Translations under genes and position numbers: made by a program
In this document: positions 10,500 through 24,535 of the stretch, in pieces
Layout of the letters: every line of letters starts with the position of its first letter
How positions within the stretch are numbered: position 1 is the stretch's first letter
The notes under the pieces: model-generated
Seen by the model: the letters and a program-made list of their open reading frames with translations, nothing else
What the model was told of the DNA's origin: nothing
The model's database searches: none
NCBI GenBank assembly: GCA_964017045.1
Contig: OZ024799.1
Coordinates: 35,345,736 to 35,409,735 of the forward strand
DNA length: 64,000 nucleotides
Origin: Omphiscola glabra
Taxonomy: Eukaryota > Mollusca > Gastropoda > Lymnaeidae
Reading direction: 5' to 3'

Positions 10500-10828
10500 G
10501 CGCCTAAGGTCTTTTAATTTATATGTCTAAAGTCCTTTAATTTATATATCTAAACTCCTTTAATTTATATATCTAAAGTCCTTTAATTTATATATCTAAA
10601 GTCCTTTAATTTATATATCTAAAGTCCTTTAATTTATATATCTAAAGTCCTTTAATTTATATATCTAAAGTCTTTTAATTTATATATCTAAAGTCCTTTA
10701 ATTTATATATCTAAAGTCCTTTAATTTATATATCTAAAGTCCTTTAATTTATATATCTAAAGTCCTTTAATTTATATGTCTAAAGTCCTTTAATTTATAT
10801 ATCTAAAGTCATTTAATTTATATGTCTA
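10500..10828. repeat. 23-bp minisatellite
   Basis: About 14 copies of a 23-bp unit with core taaagtcctttaatttatat. Confidence 0.95.
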
Positions 10829-10970
10829 GTGTGCCCTTTACCTAATTGCAATGACTCGTAGCTAAAGTCCTTTAATTTATACGCCTATAGTCCTTTAATT
10901 TATACACCCTAAGTCCTTCAGTTTATAGGTCTAGGGTGCCCTTTAACTAAGACCGATGACTCATAGCTCT
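10829..10970. repeat. Diverged extension of the 23-bp array
   Basis: Three further 23-bp copies (10863-10925) are flanked by two related blocks (gtctagtgtgcccttta and gtctagggtgcccttta), i.e. a roughly 106-bp larger unit present twice. Confidence 0.75.
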
Positions 10971-11179
10971 ACAAAATGTGCATGCATTGAAAGCAAGACT
11001 TGAAAGCGTGATGAAAATATTGAGCAAAAAAACAACCGACACTGTCATTAGTATTTTCTTAGGCCGTCTTATGAACGTCACTCGTTACTGGTAATAGGAT
11101 GTCTCCTTGTTTGAATATAACATAGATTTTTTGTTTTTTTTTAAGCTGGACATTTGAATGAAGCTTTGCTAGCCTACAT

Positions 11180-11263
11180 GTGAATAGATCATTAACCTGC
11201 ATGCAATTAGGTCATTAACCTACATGCGATTAGGTCATTAAACTAAATGTGATTAGGTCATTC
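11180..11263. repeat. 24-bp tandem repeat
   Basis: About three and a half copies around tgcaattaggtcattaacct. Confidence 0.75.
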
Positions 11264-11495
11264 ATTTCTGATTTGAAATTTAGATTTTAGGTTTGTTGGA
11301 CGTCAGGATGACGATCAGGATGATTAAAGTACACTTACGGATAAACCTGTTGAATTGACAAGTTTTAACAAGCCGATTTGTACCGTAAGGTTGCAACTCA
11401 AAAGTTCGATCAAGGAGCGGAAAAAGGGGGAGTTCAAATGATTATAGTCGAAGTCAGTCGTAGAAAAGCAGATCATTCCCTCGGTGAAATATAAG

Positions 11496-11765
11496 AATGC
11501 ACATCCCAGTCATTAGTGATGTGTAATGATGCACATAAGGTCATTAGTGATGTGTGATGATGCAGATAAGGTCATTAGTGATGTGTAATGATGCACATAA
11601 GATCATTAGTGATGTGTGATGAAACAGATAAGGTCATTAGGGGTGTGTAATGAAACAGATACGGTCATTAGTGGTGTGTAATGAAACAGATACGGTCATT
11701 AGTGGTGTGTAATGAAACAGATAAGGTCATTAGTGGTGTGTAGTGATGCAGATAAGGTCAACGGT
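11496..11765. repeat. 31-bp minisatellite
   Basis: Eight to nine copies with core ggtcattagtgatgtgtaat. Left-hand copies carry gatgcacataa and right-hand copies gaaacagata, so two variants are spatially sorted. Confidence 0.9.
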
Positions 11766-12094
11766 GATCAAGAGGGAATATAAGAAGAAAGGTCTGTAGA
11801 TGTACTTTGAAATCTGCAACAGACAACAGACACCTCACCTCATTAGAAGGCTATGACCACACAAAGGCTTTCTCTTCTGATACGCGGCTGCACATTTTTT
11901 CCTTTTTTCTCCCCACAGCGTCTAAACAAATGTTACAAAGGAAGAAGGGTATTCTTCTGCCTCACACCGACCAAGTCGTTCTGCTACTGGATGTAGTTAG
12001 GATGAAACCTTTGAAAGAAAAACTCGCATGCCCAAAACGTCGAGGGAAAAAAATCCCGCTGGGGGGCTCGCCGAGAATGAAAAAAAACAGAGAC

Positions 12095-12660
12095 GTTCGA
12101 TCTGTCATTGATCTCACTGGTCGGATTTCCAATGTTTGGGGTAGGGCTGGATGGACTGAGGGGGTCCACCATCATTAACTAGAGGGCCAGTTCGATCTGT
12201 CATGGATCTCACTGGTCGGATTTCCAATGTTTGGGGTAGGGCTGGATGGACTGAGGGGGTCCACCATCATTAACTAGAGGACCAGTTCGATCTGTCATGG
12301 ATCTCACTGGTCGGATTTCCAATGTTTGGGGTAGGGCTGGATGGACTGAGGGGGTCCACCATCATTAACTAGAGGACCAGATCGATCTGTCATTGATCTC
12401 ACTGGTCGGATTTCCAATGTTTGGGGTAGGGCTGGATGGACTGAGGGGGTCCACCATCATTAACTAGAGGACCAGTTCGATCTGTCATGGATCTCACTGG
12501 TCGGATTTCCAATGTTTGGGGTACGGCTGGATGGACTGAGGGGTCCACCATCATTAACTAGAGGACCAGTTCGATCTGTCATGGATCTCACTTGTTGGAT
12601 TTCCAATGTTTGGGGTAGGGCTGGATGGACTGAGGGGTCCACCATCATTAACTAGAGGGC
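12095..12660. repeat. 95-bp minisatellite
   Basis: Six copies of a 95-bp unit with core catggatctcactggtcgga, over 95% alike by eye. It is the longest unit in the window. The last two copies have lost one g in the ggggg run. The first copy is joined to unrelated sequence at about 12095. Confidence 0.95.
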
Positions 12661-12837
12661 CATCAAAATGGGGTAGTCCTGTTTGGAAGGGAATTAAAAA
12701 ACCAACGCGTTGTAATCAATCGGTATTATTTCTTTCCAATCGGCAGTAGAGAAAAGAACGACCCAGTTAGTTACATTACTCAGGACTTTAAACAAAAATA
12801 TCTGCGTCTATATTATGCGTCTAAGCCTTAATTTACG

Positions 12838-13118
12838 ACCCTTTGATATTCGAGTCCTTGGTGTACGAATCCCTTTGGTGGAGTATGAAACCCTTTGAAG
12901 TACGAATCCCTTTGGAGAATGAGATCCTTTGGAGTAAGAGGCCCTTTCGAGTACGAGTCCCCTTGGAGTAAGAGTGCCTTTGGATTAGAGTCCCTTTGAA
13001 GTACGAGACACTTTGGAGTGCGAGTGCCCTTAGACAATGAGACCCTTTGAAGTACGAATCCTTTCGGAATATGAGCCCCATTGGAGGATGATTCCGTTTG
13101 GAGTTCGAGTCCCCGGCC
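12838..13118. repeat. 17-bp degenerate minisatellite
   Basis: About 16 copies around agtccctttggagtacg with strong divergence between copies, suggesting an old array. Confidence 0.85.
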
Positions 13119-14308
13119 ATACAGGTCCATTTATCTAACAAATATTTATTACTCTCATAAGCTTTGGGGGGGGGGGGGGGGGAGGAGGATTTAAATAAAT
13201 AAATTATGATACATATTTGACAAATCAGGAAAGTCAGAAGATGATACGTCAGCTTTTCATGTTAAATAACCAATGACAATTAAACAATCGGTATTATTTT
13301 GAATCACTGGCTTAGTAAAAAAAAAGGGTCGCATTTATTTTCCATGATCGTGGAACAAATGTTGCATTACTGTGTGATCGCGACTCAAGCTCTCAACTTT
13401 GGATATGGCAACCGAAGGTTGACAGAGTTGGCTCATCATTGCCAGGCCTTGTTAAGACAAATATTACAGCTCTTGAACTGCGACAACATAATTTTTTTTT
13501 ATTATAGATTAACGTCCATCAGGTTCATAGATTACAGCTCTTAGGATCCAATAACAGAATGTCCACAGAGTACGCCCATCGGGGTCAAGCTGCCGGACGT
13601 TGTTAAAGATAATTTGCCACCAGTTGGTCACACGGGACGTGGCCTTTCCGGTATGTTGCGTCAATCTGGGATAAAATGGGCCTAAGGGGTGTAACTCTTT
13701 ACTCTTTCCAACAATAGAAAAATTTACTTTTAAAAAAGTAAAAAAAATTGAATTTTGCGCAATTAATACCATGTGTGTGATTCTTGACTGTAACTATAAA
13801 GTGAGAAATATGATGAGAAATAATGGATCGTAAATTATTGACTATTTACGCGAAGCAAGTATTTCTATGCATTTATGTATGTCTGATTTTGACTCCTCTA
13901 CGGTTCGGCGTTGAAAGATGAGAAAGGAATTAAGAGAAAACTAACTTTATTGGACTCATGCGTAGATACTGATCCTCCATCCCCAGGGGGTGGCGGTTGG
14001 GGGAAAGCGCACCAGATACGGCGGATACTGGGTAAATAAAATACCCACTGCTGACGAAAACCCACTGCCTTGTAAGAAGTGGAGGGACCCAACAAAGGCT
14101 AAGGAACCTTACCCAAAAATTAAGTCAGCTATCCAAAGAGCCATAAGGGGCAGCCCTGCCCCGCCCCCCCCCCTCGATGGTTGTGCGCAGAGTTTACAAC
14201 TCGGCCATGTAAAAAATAAACGTTACGAAAGCCAATCATCAAAATAAAACCCTGGCTGATTCTAATGGAAATCGACCTTTGCCTGGATAGTGACATAATT
14301 ATTTTGGA
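13119..14308. other. No recognised feature
   Basis: Contains a poly-G run at 13166-13182 and short open frames with no recognisable family. No array. Confidence 0.4.
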
Positions 14309-14436
14309 TGATGTGGAAAAAGATCTGGGAATCATAGTCACAGCGTGGAAAAACAGACATCAATTAGGTCAGAATGGAAGGAAGTGGTGAGGCAGGCCAA
14401 AGTCCTACATGTGCTGTAGCGCCACAGGGATGGATG
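14309..14436 (+). pseudogene. RTE-like LINE C-terminal fragment with tail
   Basis: The region gtcagaatggaaggaagtgg then tgaggcaggccaaagtccta matches the copies at 52.8 and 58.5 kb and encodes the end of ORF2 (a W-x-x-V-V-R-Q-A-K type motif). It is followed by the shared tail agcgccacagggatggatg. Only the last 130 bp are present. Confidence 0.7.
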
Positions 14437-16640
<2,204 letters not shown>

Positions 16641-16820
16641 CAAAAAATGTTAACTATGATACAAAAATGATGATACAAAAATTTTTAAATATGATATAAA
16701 AATGTTACATGTGATACAAAAATGTTACATAAGATAAAAAAGTTACTTATGAGACATACATGTATCATTTGAGACCAAAATGTTACATATATATGATAAA
16801 CAAATGTGACATATGATACA
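16641..16820. repeat. Degenerate ~20-bp AT-rich tandem repeat
   Basis: Repeats of gatacaaaaatgttacatat with many changes. Confidence 0.7.
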
Positions 16821-17784
16821 GTTTCATGAAAATAGTATGGCCGCACATATACAACGATGAAAATTATTTGAATTTTTTTTTAAAACAGCGACGTGAAATA
16901 GTCATTTAAATTTTGCACTTAACTAAAAAAATGAGACGTAAAGGTCATTGTCCTGTCCGTAGCGAGTTTCTTGTTGTTGTTTTTTCTTCTTCTTCTCCTA
17001 TATATTAAGGGCCCACGATCAGTTTATTGATCATTATGGCTCCTATGAATGTAGATGGGATTTGCAATGTCTCTGTGCCTGGTGTTGATGAGGACATTTC
17101 ACTGGTTACAAGAGTAACTGTGTGAGGGTATCATGCACTAGGGGTTGGAAGGCCTGAGGCAATAGACGCAAATGAGACGTTTTCCTGAAGGTAACGCTGA
17201 TAAATCGTGACACGTTGTGTTTTGTTTTTTTAAAGTTTAACTACGTCACTAACCTTATGTCGTGATGTCTGGTGGCAACAACCTGCTGCTGTATTTAACT
17301 CAGATATGTTACGTCATCGACTCGAGCGAGCTCTATCATATTTGAAATTGACCATTTGGTTTCAACCTTATCTAGGGTGCTAGCCGGTGCGACCCCGCAC
17401 CCCAATAGTGGCGCGACTGTTCCCACTCACAAAGCTATAGAGGTCGTTGATGCCTCCAGGAGTTTGCTCTCCAGATTTACAAATTTGCTTATAATCCATA
17501 AAGATCATCTCCGATGAAAGTGTAGAAAATACATGACGTATGTAAATTGTCTGCAGAACTTTCACCAAAGTTATTCGTATTGAATTGTGCTAAACCAGTG
17601 TAGGCTGATGTTTATTGACTATGTCACCCGATCCATAACTTTAAGCGGTCGATTTTGTTGTCCGTAATTAAAAAATACGCTATTTTAAAAACTATCCCTT
17701 TTTAAGTTTGATTCACAAACATACAAACCTATTATTTGGTTAACGTTACCCATTAGACAAAAGCAGATCTGACACATTAATATT
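16821..17784. other. No recognised feature
   Basis: Nothing supported; a short (ttc)n tract lies near 16985. Confidence 0.4.
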
Positions 17785-17955
17785 ACATACTTTTAAAATA
17801 AGACTGTCACTACATACTTTTAAAATAAGACAATCATTACATAGTTTTTAAATAAGACAGTCACTACATTCTTTTAAAATAAGACAATCACCACATACTT
17901 TAAAACTAAGACGATCTCTACAGACTTTTTAAATATGTCAATCTTTGCAGACTTT
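17785..17955. repeat. 27-bp tandem repeat
   Basis: About six copies around cttttaaaataagacagtca. Confidence 0.8.
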
Positions 17956-18140
17956 TTATAGGTTTTTTTTTGAAACAGCACACTTGGCGATAAAGACGTG
18001 TTAAAAATATGCAAGCTAATAGTTGAAAGTGTATCTTTAATAAAGTAAATACAGAGGAAGTTCGCAAAAAAAAAAAACGGGATTATGTTGAATTCACTCA
18101 GAAACGTCGCGTGGGCTTTGTACTTCTGCGGCTCCAAGAT

Positions 18141-19082
18141 CAGGGCCGGCCTCACAGAACCGGCAACTTGGTCAGTTGTCTGGGGCGCCATCTGCTTAGG
18201 GCGCCATCAACGATCTTCCAAAATAGGAAGAATCATTGCTTGTGGGTGATATGGACAAAAAAAGAAAGTGCAATAAAAAGATCTGCTGATCTAAAGGCTA
18301 GAAATAAAAATATCATCGGTAGGCCCATTGTTCATACTGTCATTGGTAGGCCCATTGTTCATACTGTCATCGGTAGACCCATTGTTCATACTGTCATCGA
18401 TGGGCCCATTGTTCATACTGTCATTGGTAGGCCCATTGTTCATACTGTCATCGGTAGGCCCATTGTTCATACTGTCATCGGTAGGCCCATTGTTCATACT
18501 GTCATCGATGGGCCTATTGTTCATACTGTCATCGGTAGGCCCATTGTTCATACTGTCATCGGTAGGCCCATTGTTCATACTGTCATCGATGGGCCTATTG
18601 TTCATACTGTCATCGGTAGGCCCATTGTTCATACTGTCATCGGTGAGCCCATTGTTCATACTGTCATTGGTAGGCCCATTGTTCATACTGTCATCGGTAG
18701 GCCGATTGTTCATACTGTCATCGGTAGGCTCATTGTTCATACTGTCATTGGTAGGCCCATTGTTCATACTGTCATCGGTAGACCCATTGTTCATACTGTC
18801 ATCGGTAGGCCCATTGTTCATACTGTTATCGGTAGGCCCATTGTTCATACTGTCATCGGTGGGCCCATTGTTCATACTGTCATCGGTGGGTCCATTGTTC
18901 CTTCCGTCCAAAAACAACTTAAGAAAAACAATAGTATTGTTCATTTGTAAAAAAAAACACAACCCAGGTAATAAACTCATTACCTAAACCCCAGTTTTAT
19001 TTTCTCTCTTTTATGATTATACTTAAAAAGGGCGCCAAAGTTAAGCTTGCCCGGGGAACCAGCAACTGTATGGCCAGCCCTG
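18141..19082. mobile_element. hAT-like non-autonomous element carrying an internal minisatellite
   Basis: The left end cagggccggcctcacag and the reverse complement of the right end, cagggctggccatacag, match at 14 of 17 positions, and both ends continue into ggcgcc-rich sequence. The flanking 8-mers (tccaagat and tcaagggt) agree at only 5 of 8 positions, so the target duplication is weak. The 27-bp array at 18313-18900 fills most of the interior. Confidence 0.55.
18313..18900. repeat. 27-bp minisatellite inside the hAT-like element
   Basis: About 22 copies with core cccattgttcatactgtcat. Variant units (catcgatgggcc) recur at multiples of 27 bp, for example 81 bp apart near 18504 and 18586. 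The unit is stop-free in several frames on both strands (GRPIVHTVI on plus, MNNGPTDDS on minus), so these open frames are not evidence of a protein. Confidence 0.95.
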
Positions 19083-19143
19083 TCAAGGGTCCTCAATTAT
19101 TGAAAGGAAATGAAGTTGTAATGTGGTACAAAAGTGTTTAAAA

Positions 19144-19157
19144 ACTTCTTCTCTAGA

Positions 19158-19203
<46 letters not shown>
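19144..19203. repeat. (AT)n microsatellite
   Basis: A pure alternating AT tract of about 55 bp. Confidence 0.99.
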
Positions 19204-19205
<2 letters not shown>

Positions 19206-19439
19206 TTTAGTCATTTCAGTTGTTCTCTGCTACCCCCTTCATAATTCTGTAGTCGCCCATGATGATTTTACTAATGCGTTTTGGATTTTTAAAAAACTTT
19301 TTTTTTAAAATGATAACGGCTCCAGGCACTTAGCAGATAAGTGGTCAGCGCTTTGATAAGTGGTTTACTTTTTGGGGAGAATATACTAACATTAAATAAC
19401 AGTAAATGATTACAAAATGTATACTAACCATTACATGTA

Positions 19440-19568
19440 TTTGGAAAGTTTGTACAATACACAAGGTAAGTTGGTACAATACACTAGGAAAGTTGGTACA
19501 ATACAACAGGTAAGCTGGTACAATACAAAAGGTAAGTTTGTACAATACGCAAGTTAAGTTTGTACAAA
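19440..19568. repeat. 22-bp tandem repeat
   Basis: Six copies around ggtaagttggtacaatacac. Confidence 0.85.
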
Positions 19569-20421
19569 GTATGTTGAGACACATATCTTTATTTTGATAC
19601 ACATTACTTATTTTGATGACATGTTTATCCTTGATAGTTACACGTACACTATATTTGTTGGCACATAAACCATAGACACGTGAAATACACTTCCTATACA
19701 TGGTGGTACATATACAAACAGGATGTTACAAAACCATCGAAATTTTCCTCCATTTTCTAACGAGACTCGTCAAATTAAATAATTTGAATATCAAACCCTT
19801 TACAACATAAACTCTGCTCTTGAACTCTAAAAGAAGTTTCCACCTAAAAAATCACCGTACCAAATGAACTGTTCTTCCACTAAATCTTTAATCAAATAAA
19901 ACTAAACAGTCTCTGGCCCAGAGCGGGTTTCACAAAAGCTTTCTCATGAATCATTTGGCATAGTTCAGTCAAGCGCACAGTTATTCACCCGAGGTTTAGC
20001 CCCTGGGGTCCACTATGAGTCAAAAACCTGGACAGTAACGTTAGTTAGCCGAGTTGACATGGTTTCTTTTTTTTTTTTACACACGTTACTGAATAATGTA
20101 CTTAATGAGATATTTTGGTACATATACCATTGTCTTGTTGTACAATTGTGTAAAGGTTTTTTTTTTTTAATCTCTGTAGTTTGAATTGTGTTGTCTAGAT
20201 TAAAATAATTAATTAATTAAACTTAAAAAGAGACCAACTTTAAATTCATACTATGATATTCGTTTGGAAAAGAAAATTGAAAACAAAAAGACACGTGAAA
20301 AACTTAGATTGATTTGGTTCAAAAATTCAAAGTCAATAAAAGTATGAATGCACTTATGTTTTTAAAACAAAATCCAATTAGTTAAAAAATAACACACCAA
20401 AAAATGTCAAAATAAATAGGG
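19569..20421. other. No recognised feature
   Basis: AT-rich, with poly-T runs near 20070 and 20160. Nothing else supported. Confidence 0.4.
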
Positions 20422-20692
20422 AAGTCTGAGTACTGCCTCAGTGAAGTCTGAGTACTGCCTCAGTGAAGTCTGAGTACTGCCTCAGGGAAGTCTGAGTACT
20501 GCCTCAGTGAAGTCTGAGTACTGCCTCAGTGAAGTCTGAGTACTGCCTCAGTCAAGTCCAAGTACTACCTCAGTGACTGCATCAGTAAATTATGAATACT
20601 GCCTCTTTTAAGTCTGGGTATTGACTCAGTGAAGTCTGAGTACTGCCTCAGTGAAGTCTAAGTACTGCCCCAGTTAAGTCTAAGTACTGCTA
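20422..20692. repeat. 22-bp minisatellite
   Basis: About 12 copies with core gaagtctgagtactgcctca. The centre (20545-20630) is more degenerate than either end. Confidence 0.9.
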
Positions 20693-21956
20693 GCATGTCA
20701 GAAATATATACAAAGCTTATGACAATATTCCTACCAATACAAACATGATATATCCAAAGGTTTATTGATACTGACCTCCCCCGGGATACCGGTCAACAAG
20801 TCTAAGATGTTTTGCCAATTTGGAAGCGTTAACCCGGGGAACACGACCACCATTGCGTTTCCCGCGTGGGCAGACAAAGACATGTATGGTACCTGCCTGA
20901 ATAAACAGCTCCCACAGGACTGCCAGCTTTGATGTTTTCACAGTTGGAGGAAAAGGAAGAGAGAGGGTAGGGATCATGATTACAAGTTACCGTTAAAGGA
21001 TATGAGGAGAGAGGCTGACGTGGAAGTCTCTGGCCGATGATTCTGAATACGCAGCCCAGAGAAAGCTGCTCCAAGGCAACCGTTTCGTCCCAGCTGCTTC
21101 GAGGTGGAAAGCCACTGTAGAACCCCTCTTAGAGGGCGTCCGATGCTTCCCCGGGATGGGTGGGGGAAGATATTAGGACGTAAATTTACAATCCCCACTC
21201 CTAGGAAAGTCGATCGTGTGCACTCTGTGTGTGCACAGTGTCGGACCGACCGGGTGTCCTTGGGTATGGGCGGCCTCCAGCAGAAATCACGATCGAGCGG
21301 TCTCGATTGGGGGTCGTCCTGTCAAAGAGGCTCTCCAACGTATCGCTTCGCGGCCCAATTTTCGCGCTTCGGGGTGCTTTGGGGAGGGCACAAGGAGCAA
21401 TAGCTCAACGGCCCGCTGACCCCATTTCCTAATGTGACATTTCATCGCTACAGACCATATCACTAATTTGGCAGATTTTAGAAAACGGTTTCTGTGGGTT
21501 CAAAAAACTAAAGGAGAAAACGATTGTGTTCCTCATTCTTTGTTACAGATGTGATTCAAGTAGTTATAAGTGCACCTGTCTCCGCACTGTCATTCACAAC
21601 TATGAGTCATCTTGCAACTGTCTTTGCTGGTATATAATAATCTTAAGCGAGAGAGCTACTTTGTGATCTTTGAACACTTCATAAATAATATTTTGTTTTG
21701 TATTGTCTGCTGACAAAGACGTTTAGCCGAAAGTCCTTAAAATTGTTCTGTTTTTTTTTCACGCCTAAACATATATTTTCTCACTATTTATTCATGTTTA
21801 TTTTTTACCAGAACTGAGAACACTGCCTTGTTACATTAAAATAAAGTTGGGTTAATGCCCATGCTCACTGACTGGCATAAGGTCAATGACAATGTTTAAC
21901 TCGAAGCATGATCCCAATGCATTAGTGAAAATCAGGGCAAAGACTTGTTATTTAAT
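20693..21956. other. Unassigned; GC-rich block at 20770-21430
   Basis: The block 20770-21430 is clearly more GC-rich than the rest of the window and has several short overlapping open frames, none of a family I recognise. It could be a fragment of an unidentified element or a real exon. The remainder is AT-rich. Confidence 0.3.
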
Positions 21957-22235
21957 CATGAATAAGGTCGATGCCCTAGTTTATTAGCTCTATGCCCTAG
22001 TTTATTAGCTCTATGCCCTAGTTTACTAGCTCTATGCCCTAGTTTATTAGCTCTATGCCCTAGTTTACTAGCTCTATGCCCTAGTTTATTAGCTCTATGC
22101 CCTAGCTTATTAGCTCTATGCCCTAGTTTATTAGCTCTATGCCCTAGCTTATTAGCTCTATGCCCTAGTTTGTTAGCTCTATGCCCTAGTTTATTAGCTC
22201 TATGCCCTAGTTTATTAGCTCTATGCCCTAGTTCA
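21957..22235. repeat. 21-bp minisatellite
   Basis: About 13 copies with core tatgccctagtttattagct and very few changes. Confidence 0.95.
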
Positions 22236-22512
22236 TGACCTCATTTCAGACCACTGCCAAAAACATCGCATATCCTATAACGTGATCTAAAAACGCACCT
22301 TCGTAATTGATCAGCTAGAATTGTTCTCCCACCAATTCACCAATCAAATGATTTCCCACATGTTATCGATAATTTTTCAAGTTAACATACGCTGAACTGA
22401 ACACATAAATTACAAATAAACCTGCCGGTAAATTATTCCCTTAGCTGTGGGTAAATTGTCAGCAGTGGACTCATCGTGTACGCATGCGTGATCTCGTATG
22501 TGTGTGTGTGGG

Positions 22513-22620
22513 TGGACAGGGTAATAGCCTGCGAGCGTGGCTGGACAGTGATATAGCCTGCGAGCGTGGCTGGACAGTGATATAGCCTGCGTGCGTGGCT
22601 GGACAGTGAAATAGCCTGCC
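22513..22620. repeat. 29-bp tandem repeat
   Basis: Three to four copies around gtgatatagcctgcgagcgt. Confidence 0.85.
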
Positions 22621-23070
22621 TAAACCAATAATCGAAGTGGTGTCTGCAGTTACCGCGTTATTTTCTGGGTCAACAGCAGGCATTTAGCCAACTGCCACAT
22701 TGGTTGCCAGCGAGTAGTTACCCACCTATCACGTTAGTTTTAAAATCAAGTGAGCAGTTACCCAACTGTCACGTTAGTTACCAACTCAAGCGGGATAGCA
22801 CGTGCAACGCTAGTTAAAATCCCGAATCAGCCGTTACATTGTCAGCCATGTTGGTTTCAAACCCTGGTGAACAATCACCTGACTTTAACGATACTTACAA
22901 AAGTGAGAGAAGGGGGAGCTTTTCATTACGGGTGACTGCTTTAAACAATGAACAAATAGTGAAACCCCTCATTTGATATATTTTAACTGACATTGCAGTA
23001 TCCACGATCCTCAACCTAAAATAAACTTGATTTTATTTCTTTACGTTCACTCAAACTTCGCTGCTATGGA
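22621..23070. other. No recognised feature
   Basis: Loosely repeated gttacccacctatcacgtta at 22718-22780. Nothing else. Confidence 0.4.
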
Positions 23071-23260
23071 CGATAATGACTGAAGATAATGACTGAAGGT
23101 AATGACTGAAGGTAATGACTGAAGGTAATAACTGAAGGTATGGATTGAAGGTAATGACTGAAGGTAATGACTGAAGGTAATGACTGAATTTAATAACTGA
23201 AGGTATGGATTGAAGGTAATGGCTGCAGGTAATGGCTGAAGGTATAACTGAAGGTTATGA
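23071..23260. repeat. 13-bp tandem repeat
   Basis: About 14 copies of aatgactgaaggt, with a larger block (ataactgaaggtatggattg) occurring twice 66 bp apart. Confidence 0.9.
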
Positions 23261-24535
23261 CGTGCATGTCAACTGAACGAAATAAAGGAGCTCACACCAA
23301 GAGATAATTTGAAAAAAGATATTACCAACAAAAGTTACATGTATCAAGAGACTCAAAATAGGTGGCGATATGAACATGGCCACTGACCACAGCAAATGTC
23401 CAGATTTCTTATGACGTGCTATACACAATGTATTTCATTAATCCTCTTATATTTCATAACCCCCCCCCCCCCCGACCCCTGGGCTACCCATCACCAACAT
23501 CCAAATCTATCAATCTCCTTATTAAAGTCCCCAAAAATCTGCTTCTCATCATCGTCATCAAACTCTCTAGGAAACTCCAGTAAGATTCTTCATCGGATCT
23601 TCTCAGCTTAGCCCAGTCCACTCCCCCCCCCCTTTTTTTCTTAACTCTCAGTGACCCCAAAGTATTTGCTAATACCCTAAATTCTTGACTGCCTCATTCC
23701 AAGAGATGTGCTGTCCAGTTGTTTTTTGTTGTCTTTGTTTATGTTCAGTGGTCCACCAGTACAGGTTCAGTGGTCCACCAGTACAGGTTACTAAGTCATG
23801 CCATCGGTGACGACACCACTAAAGACTTCCAGGCGCCACAACTGGCACACAACCGGATCAGCTTGCCCTCTGTCCTCTCCCTCGCCCCGTTTTCTCCCTC
23901 TCGCCCTGTAGTCCACTCCCCCCTCATCTTGCCCGCTCTCCAACTCACAAGCTCTCGTTTTTTTCTCCCGCGGCAGCGAGAGCTGGTGAATGCGACTCTA
24001 GCACCCCGGGTACGCGTGATGTCGGAAAATTCATTTATTTATTGATGCCTCGGGTCATTGAAATGTGGAATCCACGACGGCTTCCTAGCTTGGAGTAAGT
24101 GCCTTTGTGATTTCTGAATACAGAAGGTGAAACGTAAGCGATCTGGATACAGCCTCTGTTTATTAAAGAGGCAAAAAGACCATTAAGGACGTTTTGTGTT
24201 TAATTAATTAGTTGTATATTAATAACTCTTTGAAAGGGCAAAGACAAAAAACACAGGGATAATCCGTTGTTAAATTTTGTTTCTGTACTTAACATACTGT
24301 AAACTTTGTATGGGGATGGTTGTATGGTGCGATAATGCAACAATGCGCATTGAATAATTGGTTGTGACGTAAGACATTTTAAAATAGACCTGAGCAAATA
24401 TTCCAACTCGCGTGTGCATTTGTTAGAGACATCAATTTGGAAACTGTGCAGTTGTAACAAATTATTTTAAATTTTTAGTTCAAGGCGCGACTGTGCAATG
24501 GGCTGCAGCAAAACAATAATGACTATGCATTTGTT
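23261..24535. other. Mostly unassigned
   Basis: Contains a poly-C run near 23461, a 22-bp direct duplication at 23745-23790 (ttcagtggtccaccagtaca) and a pyrimidine-rich region at 23860-23960. No gene recognised. Confidence 0.4.

Noticed and set aside
18111..18987. Repeat-protein-like frames on both strands
   Set aside because: Explained by the 27-bp array; three frames are open at once.
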